Origin: Stramenopiles sp. TOSAG23-6
Taxonomy: Eukaryota; Sar
Assembly (NCBI GenBank): GCA_900128565.1
Contig: LT636218.1
Coordinates: 1 to 12,125, forward strand
Length of the DNA stretch: 12,125 bases
Direction of reading: 5' to 3'
Shown: one piece after another, positions 1-5,906 of the stretch
Layout: the number at the start of each line of letters is the position of its first letter
Position numbering within the stretch: the first letter of the stretch is position 1
Notes under the pieces: generated by a model
What the model saw: only the letters and a program-made list of their open reading frames with translations
Databases searched by the model: none
What the model was told of the DNA's origin: nothing
Program-made: the position numbers and the translations under genes

Positions 1-66
1 CTGGTGATGCAGTTGTTGGTGTTACAGTTGGTGCTGGTGATGCAGTTGTTGGTGTGGCTGTTGGTG
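1..66. repeat. 33-bp tandem repeat, two copies
   Basis: Two adjacent 33-bp units (1-33 and 34-66) begin CTGGTGATGCAGTTGTTGGT and differ only near the TTACAG/TGGCTG segment. The unit length is a multiple of three, so it keeps frame in any coding reading. The repeat runs off the left edge, so its full copy number is unknown. Confidence 0.9.
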
Positions 67-70
67 CTCC
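1..70 (-). CDS. Candidate partial exon of a Thr/Pro/Ala-rich (mucin-like) protein
   Basis: On the minus strand this stretch reads A-P-T-A-T-P-T-T-A-S-P-A-P-T-V-T-P-T-T-A-S-P. It resembles in composition the PTPAPT linker of the gene at 849-3046. Immediately upstream is TTTTATGTAG, which would serve as a splice acceptor, and the same frame hits a stop at that TAG, so the segment must be a spliced exon if it is coding. The 5' exons are not visible between 71 and 849. The opposite strand is also open, reading a Gly/Ala/Val repeat that ends at a TAA near 80-82, so the coding strand is uncertain. It could be a second copy of the neighbouring surface-protein gene, or non-coding repeat. Confidence 0.35.
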
Positions 71-237
71 CTACATAAAAGCATAACTCTCCAACAATCT
101 TCAGATGCATTTATACAATTATCTAACCGTTTTGGATGAATAAAACTTTCTGATGTAAAATTTTCTGATATAAAATTTCTGGTATATCAACGTTGAACTT
201 TGCATCCTCTATAACTATTATTCTTTACACAAAATTT

Positions 238-263
238 CAACATTTCAGACCAACATTTCAGAC
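238..263. repeat. Exact 13-bp tandem duplication inside the helicase remnant
   Basis: CAACATTTCAGAC occurs at 238-250 and again at 251-263 with no differences. The unit is not a multiple of three, so it shifts the minus-strand frame of the helicase tail. Without one copy the frame reads into a family-like carboxy end. Confidence 0.9.
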
Positions 264-388
264 CAATATTGATCATCTGCTAATGTAAATGGATTACCTA
301 CAACAATTGTTAGCAATTTTGCACGAGTTAACACAACTTGTGTTTTAGAAAAATATTTAATTTGTTTTTTGTTAGGTACAAAATTAAA

Positions 389-427
389 TACGATTTTCTT
401 TTTTGAAATTGAAATGATAAAATCGTA
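389..427. repeat. 9-bp inverted repeat in the intron-like gap of the helicase remnant
   Basis: TACGATTTT at 389-397 is matched by AAAATCGTA at 419-427, leaving a 21-base loop. It lies within the roughly 90-base AT-rich stretch separating the two helicase blocks. It may be chance in AT-rich DNA; no function can be assigned. Confidence 0.6.
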
Positions 428-724
428 CAATAAATTTACGAGGATTTCCCATTAAACCAAGTCCCATTTTAATACGTAATTGACAAGCTCGTTGCTCTGC
501 TGCTTTTGACACAGGTCCCAATGTTTCCTGTTGTAACTGTAATTTATTTAATTTTGATAAAATTACTTCATTACTCAGTTGACTGCTCACCAATTTGATT
601 TTTTTGTTCAATCAAAAATCTGATTGATTTGATTAGATTCGATTATCAGATTATGGTAAAGATATACAACAATTTGGAATAAAATAAGACACATACATAA
701 AAACTCTTCTTGGTAAAACAAATT

Positions 725-730
725 TTTATT
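725..730 (-). terminator. Candidate AATAAA polyadenylation signal
   Basis: AATAAA lies on the minus strand 119 bases beyond the stop codon at 849-851, within GCTAATAAAAATTTG. The distance suits a short 3' untranslated region for the surface-protein gene. Such a hexamer is common by chance in DNA this AT-rich. Confidence 0.35.
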
Positions 731-832
731 AGCAAAAAATAAAACTCAATTTTACCTTAACTTATATCATGCAGTCAAATTTTGGGTTATTACTCTAAAC
801 ATATACATGACAAACTCATAAAACAGCTTTCT

Positions 833-848
833 TTCAATATATATTGAA
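833..848. repeat. 16-bp perfect palindrome right after a stop codon
   Basis: TTCAATATATATTGAA is its own reverse complement and abuts the stop codon (849-851) of the minus-strand surface-protein gene. It would form a weak AT hairpin in the 3' untranslated RNA. No role can be assigned. Confidence 0.7.
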
Positions 849-3046
849 TTAATAACCTAAGAAATGTACAAGAGCACAAACTGTGAGAAGTAAACTCCAG
901 TTACCTTGAATGATTCCACCAGGCGCACCATTATCAGGTGTAGCTCTATCTCGATGAGCTATTTTGTGAGCTGGCGTTGGAGGTGACTCTGGCGTTGGAG
1001 GTGACGCTGGCGTTGGATGTGACTCTGGTTGCAAAGGTTGCTGTGGGTTTGATTTCGGAGGTGGCGTTGTTGGAGCTGGCGTTGGAGCTGGCGTTGGAGC
1101 TGGCGTTGGAGCTGGCGTTGTTGGAGCTGGCGTTGGAGCTGGCGTTGGATCTGGCGTTGTTGGAGCTGGCGTTGGATCTGGCGTTGGAGCTGGTGTTGGA
1201 GCTGGCGTTGGAGCTGGCGTTGGTTTGTTTTTCATATCAGACTGAGTATAATATGTCAGTAGCATTACAAATGAATAAATATTACAACTTTGAAAATAAA
1301 ATATTTCAAAGAAGCGTTTGTAAACAACATACCATATAGCTTCAAGGCCTTTACCTTTTCCACACCTTTTACAATTAAAGTCGGCACCAGGCGTTTTACA
1401 AATATTATATGGAAAATATGTTACATTGATTTTTCTGTGTAAATCTTAATAGTTTTAAACAATACTAAACTAAAAGTACCATTTGTTATGAATATAAAGT
1501 ACGCAATGTAATATATACAATATGATAACTCTACANCAAATGAATAAAAGTCAATATTGAAAAAATATAGTATTAGATGTACAATTCATAAAATACTTGC
1601 AATAATTTTTAGAATATGTCACAACTTCACCACAAATGAATAAATATTAACTTTACGTAGTACATTTTAAATATGTATCATCAAAATATGTAAAAAGTAC
1701 CAGTCTNTTTTTNTTAAAGGTGTCGTATCTTTATCACCTTTAGCATTTTTNTGACCGTCTTTAGTATNTNTGCAANTNCCACAATCGAGTTGANCGGNAC
1801 ACATACACTGTGGACAATATATAACTTTTTCTACTACTGAGTAAACAATNATACTACTAAAGGGCAAGATGTTTTAGCCTAATTTAAAACCAATACAAAA
1901 TATTTGATGTATTGTGTACAATATCTTGATTATAACTAAAATAAATAAACACTGGTTGCATTAAAATGCGTAAAATTATTCAATTTCTGTTAATAATTAG
2001 AAAATACCAAATATGGTGCATATTATATGTCAATTGTAGTACAAATGAATTACAACAGTATTTGCCTATGGTTTCAATTAACAATAAATTTGTTTCAAAT
2101 CAATAAAATGTATCCTTTTGAATCTTCGCCGCATCCAGCGTTTTCTTCAGGGTTAGCACATTGCAAATAATGTACACAATAAATCAATGATGAAACACGT
2201 AAACAATTATAATTTGATCAAGTTTTTTTCTCGTAATAGTAATACATCCAACAGATAGAACATTCTCAATAAAATGTGTACCATATGCAAATAATAAGAA
2301 ATATGAATCATAATTTTTCCAATAGACTCATCGTTCTAGCAATGCTTGTTAGAAATACAATATACGCCACATAATGTATAGAATATGCAAATAATAAGAA
2401 ATATGAATGACCATAACTCTATCAAAAGATCCATTGTTGTAGCAATATATGTAATACTTAGCAAATACGTAATATAATGTGCNAAGTATTTACATTAGAT
2501 GACAAATAAAAAATGTTGATACCGTATAAAATTACACAAATTATTCTGTTGACTGTAATAAATAGAAAATACCAAATGTGGTGTAGGATATATGTCAATT
2601 GTACTGTAAATGAATAAACAGTGATGCTATACAAAGTTTAGTATTATAGTCTCATTTCAAATGAACTGAAAATACTTGATCTTTGATGTCACCGCCTTGT
2701 TCACCACCGCTGTTGCTTCTTTTTTCATGTGATACACGATATATGTCAATGGTACCGAAAATGAATAAACAGTAATATATACAAGGTGTAGTATTATTAT
2801 ATCAACTTCAAATAAATATCGTATACGCGCTTCCGAACCATTTTTTAATGTGATACATGATATATGTCAATGGTACCGAAAATGAATAAACAGTAATATT
2901 ATACAACGTGTAGTATTATTATATCAACTTTAAATAAATATCGTATACAGGTTATCCCCCGGACGCCATCCTTTCGCATCAACAGTTTCAAATTGGTTCG
3001 CAACAAATACAGCAAGCAGAAATACTGAGAGATATTTTGTTTTCAT
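849..3046 (-). CDS. Multi-exon secreted GPI-anchored mucin-like surface protein (spliced, internal exons partly unresolved)
   Basis: I do not recognise a named family. Exon 1 (3046-2949) starts with an ATG and encodes a signal peptide: MKTK, the hydrophobic core YLSVFLLAVFVA, and a likely cut after VDA, then KGWRPGDN; it ends at a GTATAC donor with two bases of a codon. Exon 2 (2718-2676), after AAAAAAG, completes that codon in phase and gives SNSGGEQGGDIKDQ before GTATTT. Further exon-like islands are near 2160-2115 (CANPEENAGCGEDSKG), about 1836-1704 (CPQCMC, QLDC and KNAKGDKD, with many Ns) and about 1434-1326 (CKTPGADFNCKRCGKGKG). Exon 6 (1241-849), after CTCAG, holds SDMKNK, a long PTPAPT linker, then DNGAPGG as candidate GPI-attachment region and a hydrophobic end WSLLLTVCALVHFLGY. 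Phases agree for exons 1-2 and for the last join (donor at 1325); the middle joins do not resolve, through Ns, a missing GT donor near 2116 or real decay. Membrane-surface location is inferred from both terminal signals. The gene is divergent from the armadillo gene. Confidence 0.6.
1061..1223. repeat. 12-bp minisatellite encoding PTPA/PT repeats
   Basis: Units of GGAGCTGGCGTT, with occasional GTT insertions and GGATCT variants, are repeated about a dozen times. On the minus strand they encode Pro-Thr-Pro-Ala, giving PTPAPT runs with PDPT and TTP variants. The 3-base variants preserve frame, which supports selection on the minus-strand reading. Thr-rich stretches of this kind are typical stalk-like O-glycosylated linkers. 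The plus-strand frame (Leu/Ala/Glu-rich) is a mirror of the repeat. Confidence 0.9.
2283..2408. repeat. 26-bp direct repeat at 100-bp spacing
   Basis: ATATGCAAATAATAAGAAAT plus ATGAAT occurs exactly at 2283-2308 and 2383-2408. Flanking sequence is more diverged but still alignable, so this is probably an older tandem duplication inside the long non-coding interval between exon-like islands of the minus-strand gene. I see no convincing exon between the two copies. Confidence 0.85.
2720..2948 (-). repeat. Two near-identical ~107-bp intron copies in tandem
   Basis: Positions 2720-2826 and 2841-2948 align over about 107 bp with four substitutions and one single-base insertion. Each copy starts on the minus strand with GTATACGATATTTATTT, a donor, and ends near TGTATCACAT(G/T)AAAAA. 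The downstream copy ends in a usable AAAAAAG acceptor for exon 2; the upstream copy reads AAAAAATG at the matching point, so its acceptor seems lost. The 14 bases between the copies (2827-2840) contain a possible remnant exon. Confidence 0.9.
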
Positions 3047-3190
3047 CGTTATTTTTGCTATTCGAGTAAATATATATACATGAATGGTTTAATGTGTAAG
3101 TGTGCCGAAACTATGTTCTATCGGATTACTCACTGTGGAAAACCTCGTTTGAAAGGTCTTTAGTACTCGTTTTGCATTGCACTAAAGTTT

Positions 3191-3204
3191 GTCCACATGG
3201 ACTT
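3191..3204. promoter_or_regulatory. GTCCACATGGACTT dyad motif
   Basis: GTCCA and TGGAC form a perfect 5-bp inverted repeat around CA, followed by CTT overlap. It lies 145 bp upstream of the surface-protein ATG. A closely matching 14-mer, GTCCGCATGGGCTT, occurs at 10950-10963 upstream of the 1661-codon gene; the two differ by two transitions. The repetition in two upstream regions suggests a shared factor-binding site, which is inference. Confidence 0.4.
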
Positions 3205-3470
3205 TCAATTACAACTGTCGTTATCATAAACGATACTTCAAATGACATTTAAAGTGTTGGATATGGAGAAAATAATTATAATAACAATGTGTGTGGTATA
3301 CGTACCTTTTGCGGAAGAGTATCGGGTGATTTTTATAATACGCTCTTTCTTTGCGTCGGTTGGATTTCAAATTGCAAGGGCAAGCGGAGAACAGAAAGAA
3401 CAACAAATTTTAAAAACAGGATACGATTTTGAATGCGTTCCTCCATGTGGTGTGATACCCGGTACTTACA

Positions 3471-3483
3471 ACCCTAACCCTAG
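3471..3483. promoter_or_regulatory. Telomere-like CCCTAA motif (telo-box-like)
   Basis: ACCCTAACCCTAG contains just over two units of CCCTAA, the complement of the TTAGGG telomere repeat. It lies 114 bp before the armadillo start codon. Short telo-boxes occur in promoters of several eukaryotes. It could instead be a scar of repair or a chance match. Confidence 0.4.
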
Positions 3484-3596
3484 ATTGATGTTGACTATCG
3501 GACATAATATCGCAGTTACATTCTATTCGACAAATTTTATTTTCACTCGGAAGTAGATTTGATAGTACTCGTAGTATAACACAAAAATACAATAAT

Positions 3597-5744
3597 ATGG
3601 ATGTAGATTTGCCCTACTTGGACATTCTCTGTTCAATGGATGATGCAGAAGCAGCAATTCAGACAGAATTAATAGGAAAGCACCCAGATAGGCTACTTCA
3701 CATAATGACCCAATGTGTTGGTTTAGCGCGGGTCCAAGAAATAGGATGCCGTGCTATTTCTCTTTTATTGAGTGATCCAAAGGATTCACAGCAATTAAAG
3801 CTACTTTTACTTGAAGCACATGTGATTGATGTACTTTCCAAAGTAATGAGCTTACATCCGAAAAATAAAGGTGTACAAGTACAAGCTATGTTTACTTTTT
3901 CATACCTATGCTGGGGTGACTGCAGCGTATCTTCACAATGTGTACGCGCTGGATTAGATACACTGATATGTGAAGCAATGGCAAAACACCCAGAAAATAT
4001 TATTCTTCAAGAATCTGCATGCCGATTAATTTCTATTTTAACTACAAACCATAGATTAAATCAGGTAAATATTTATCGTAGAGGAGCGATCAAACTAATA
4101 CTTTCTGCTATAAACTATATTTCTTTACCAAAAATAAAAGAAAGCAAAGAAATTGTCTCACAATTGAAACCAAAATTAATTTTATCGGGCTGTTTTGCAC
4201 TCTATAATTTGACCAGAATTGGTGATGCACTTGACGAGATTCAAGGCAATATTACTACAGATGAGGATATTCAGGAGAATAGTAAAGCAAAAGTTATAGT
4301 TGATGCTTTAGAAAATATTTTCACAATCCTTGTAGAAAGTACAAATCATTTAAAATTACAGGAATGGGGATTTCGTGTGATTGCATGTATTACATTTCAA
4401 AGAATTGACCTACAGAATGTATTAGTAAAAAAAGGAATTTCTTTACAAATTGTGAAAATTTTAAAATTACACCAGAAAGTAGCACCCGTGTGTATTTCTG
4501 TTTGTCAAACTTTGTATGTATTTGCTTATAATAACAAAAGGGTGTGCGGCGAGACTTTTCGATACAATTCTATTTCTATTTTGTGTAATATTTGCAAATT
4601 TCATACAGACAATAATAATGTTGTGAGTAATGTATTGAGATGTATGTGTTGTTTAACAAATATATCCCGCGGAATTGAACAGCTGATAGAAAATGAAGAT
4701 TATATTTCTATAATTTCACATGTCTTTGAAGATACTACTACTACTAATGACAATAGTAATAATATAAATGAAATAATTGTAAATGCACTAATGCTACTTA
4801 CAAATATTTGTAGTAACGATATAGCCCAAAACAAAATTGGGAAAAGTTCATTGTTTGATCGTATAATATCATTACTTATTAAAAATGTTCAAAACTTTAA
4901 AATTTCAAGTTGGTGTATTGCAGTTTTGTGCGCTCTGACTATTGAAAATGATCCAATTATACAAAAAATCACAAGTAGTAACATTTGTATTATTCTCATA
5001 AAGTCGATTTATAATGATATTCAGTGTAGTTCAACAAAAACAGAACAACAAAAAATAATGAAAAACAAGCATCAAGAAGAAAGTTTGTTTTTGGTAATTA
5101 ATACATTGCGACTAATTTATGCAATTTCATTTTCAGGAAAAAATTCTTCCTATAAAAGTGTACTAGGTAAAGAGATTTATGCTCTTTTACTTGATGTACT
5201 CACCAACGAAAAGTATCAAAATAATAACATATTAATAATGAATACCATGAAATGTATATCATCCTTATGTTTTCATTGTCCTAGCAATCAAATGATGTTT
5301 TCTGAACCTGCGGAACAGGTTGGTCAAGTAAATGAAGATTCTTCCAACAAGATAAAAAATACAAAAAGTGATCCATCGATTATACCCTCGATACTTCGTT
5401 GTATGCGATTGCATAAACTTAATGAAGAAGTTCAAGAATGGTCGTGTACCTCAATTTATAATTTAAGTGTTAATATTACAAATCAAATTTTATTCGGCGA
5501 TCTTGGTGCCATTGAAGATATTTTGTATGCAATGAAAGCATTTGAAAACAGTTCCGTTATTCAAGAACAAGGTTGTGTGGCTCTTAGAACATTGTGTTTT
5601 CGAAATAAATTAAACAGAATCCGTGTAAAAAAATTGGATGGTATAGATATTGTTCTAGTAGGTATGAAAATACACAGCGACAATGCAGATGTACTTTATT
5701 GGGGGGAGAAGGCACTAAAATGTATTCGCAACACAAAAAAATAA
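3597..5744 (+). CDS. Armadillo-repeat (ARM) helical-repeat protein
   Basis: This intronless 715-residue protein is built almost wholly of paired amphipathic helices spaced about 40-45 residues, the pattern of an armadillo superhelix used for protein binding. The clearest repeats are at the carboxy end, about residues 597-712: SILRCMRLH...EVQEWSCTSIYNLS, then AIEDILYAMKA...VIQEQGCVALRTLCF and IDIVLVGMKIH...ADVLYWGEKALKCI. That MKxH...VQExGCxALxxL style is common in protist ARM proteins. Residues about 30-140 carry further repeats, and Asn/Thr-rich loops sit near residues 380-395. There are no transmembrane or signal sequences, so a cytosolic or cytoskeletal scaffold is likely. The start has no earlier in-frame alternative that fits better. 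The stop lies within an AATAAA hexamer at 5740-5745. It converges on the 1661-codon gene. The exact partner is unknown; I cannot assign an ortholog such as importin or a ciliary ARMC protein. Confidence 0.85.
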   Translation: MDVDLPYLDILCSMDDAEAAIQTELIGKHPDRLLHIMTQCVGLARVQEIGCRAISLLLSDPKDSQQLKLLLLEAHVIDVLSKVMSLHPKNKGVQVQAMFTFSYLCWGDCSVSSQCVRAGLDTLICEAMAKHPENIILQESACRLISILTTNHRLNQVNIYRRGAIKLILSAINYISLPKIKESKEIVSQLKPKLILSGCFALYNLTRIGDALDEIQGNITTDEDIQENSKAKVIVDALENIFTILVESTNHLKLQEWGFRVIACITFQRIDLQNVLVKKGISLQIVKILKLHQKVAPVCISVCQTLYVFAYNNKRVCGETFRYNSISILCNICKFHTDNNNVVSNVLRCMCCLTNISRGIEQLIENEDYISIISHVFEDTTTTNDNSNNINEIIVNALMLLTNICSNDIAQNKIGKSSLFDRIISLLIKNVQNFKISSWCIAVLCALTIENDPIIQKITSSNICIILIKSIYNDIQCSSTKTEQQKIMKNKHQEESLFLVINTLRLIYAISFSGKNSSYKSVLGKEIYALLLDVLTNEKYQNNNILIMNTMKCISSLCFHCPSNQMMFSEPAEQVGQVNEDSSNKIKNTKSDPSIIPSILRCMRLHKLNEEVQEWSCTSIYNLSVNITNQILFGDLGAIEDILYAMKAFENSSVIQEQGCVALRTLCFRNKLNRIRVKKLDGIDIVLVGMKIHSDNADVLYWGEKALKCIRNTKK

Positions 5745-5906
5745 AAAATTCATTGTGTTTTTATTCTTTAAACATAATTTCATTCTTTATTTCTGTTTTG
5801 AAAATGAACCTCCATCGGGAGATGAAGTCATCTGCGCTACTCATGAACACTGTCTGTATAATTTCCTTACATTCTTCATTTGTTTTTGTTCGCTATTATT
5901 GGTCTC
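5745..5906. terminator. Tail-to-tail 3' region of two convergent genes
   Basis: Only 162 bp separate the two stop codons, so both transcripts must end here or overlap. AATAAA on the plus strand (5740-5745) overlaps the armadillo stop codon. AATAAA on the minus strand (5765-5760) lies about 140 bases past the stop of the 1661-codon gene; if used, that transcript would nearly reach the armadillo coding end. Overlapping 3' ends are therefore possible. Confidence 0.4.

Larger units (their letters stand above)
187..482 (-). pseudogene. C-terminal remnant of an UPF1/MOV10-like SF1 helicase
   Basis: Two short frames on the minus strand carry the end of a superfamily 1B RNA/DNA helicase. Around 470-430 the peptide GLGLMGNPRKF matches the family's GFLxNPRRFNV segment, and 345-250 gives VVLTRAKLLTIVVGNP followed by LADDQYWSEML, the motif VI TRAK and the VGNP...W tail typical of UPF1, MOV10 and SETX relatives. 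About 90 bases separate the two blocks. This could be a GT...AG intron (428 to 337), but that join is one base out of frame; the alternative donor at 439 is in frame but deletes the conserved RKF residues. A second lesion, an exact 13-bp duplication at 238-263, causes a stop straight after SEML. Removing one copy continues the frame as LKFC...SYRGC to a TGA at 187-189, as expected for the family end. The DEAA/GKT part of the helicase is absent from the window. I infer a decayed copy; sequencing or assembly error is the alternative. Confidence 0.6.
483..848. other. Gene-poor AT-rich stretch between helicase remnant and surface-protein gene
   Basis: A minus-strand open frame continues upstream of the helicase block to about 611, but it shows none of the helicase motifs V or Va, so its coding status is doubtful. 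Positions 619-655 are a run of short GATT-type repeats. From about 660 to 848 I see no gene; this is the likely 3' untranslated and downstream region of the minus-strand gene that ends at 849. Confidence 0.5.
1242..2948 (-). repeat. Seven copies of a shared intron core element
   Basis: A roughly 30-bp element recurs at about 1252-1279, 1521-1547, 1614-1644, 2026-2050, 2590-2619, 2741-2770 and 2862-2891. Plus-strand consensus is ATATGTCA, then about 10-15 variable bases, then AAATGAATAAA. On the minus (gene) strand it reads TTTATTCATTT...TGACATAT. In the best-defined introns it lies between donor (GTATAC, GTATTT, GTTTAC) and acceptor AG, and its TGAC is placed like a branch point, for example CTGAC 15-19 bases from the CTCAG acceptor at 1242. 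Spacing is irregular (about 93 to 564 bp), as expected if exon-like pieces of differing length lie between copies. The copies at 1521 and 2026 are the most diverged. Confidence 0.75.
3047..3596. promoter_or_regulatory. Divergent upstream region between surface-protein and armadillo genes
   Basis: This 550-bp interval separates two start codons facing away from each other, so it should hold both promoters. Visible signals are a dyad GTCCACATGGAC at 3191-3202, the 10-mer TAGTACTCGT at 3161-3170 and again at 3563-3572 (25 bp before the armadillo start), and a telomere-like ACCCTAACCCTAG at 3471-3483. A 104-codon plus-strand frame (3242-3556) lies here; it ends only 40 bp before the armadillo ATG and has no recognisable domain, so I do not call it a gene. 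No clear TATA box stands out against the AT-rich background. Confidence 0.55.

Noticed and set aside
977-1339. Plus-strand open frame, Leu/Ala/Glu repeat protein of 120 codons
   Set aside because: It is the antisense of the PTPAPT minisatellite. The minus-strand reading has a coherent linker and GPI-type tail, while this one has only repeat-derived residues.
1667-1867. A free-standing 66-codon Cys-rich gene
   Set aside because: The frame begins at a TTG, not an ATG, and its useful part (CPQCMC...KGDKD) starts after a CTCAG acceptor. It is better explained as an internal exon of the split gene.
1242-2948. CRISPR-like array or transposon terminal repeats for the recurring AT-rich element
   Set aside because: Spacing is irregular, copies diverge, spacers are not uniform and there is no transposase or terminal inverted repeat. 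Splice-site placement explains the copies better.
3242-3556. Plus-strand open frame of 104 codons upstream of the armadillo gene
   Set aside because: It lies inside the shared divergent promoter, ends 40 bp before the next ATG, contains the telomere-like motif and shows no recognisable domain. Its hydrophobic start is weakly suggestive of a signal peptide, but not enough.
3224-3592. Two 60-codon minus-strand open frames (3224-3406 and 3410-3592)
   Set aside because: Short, without domains, and located in the promoter interval antisense to another chance frame.
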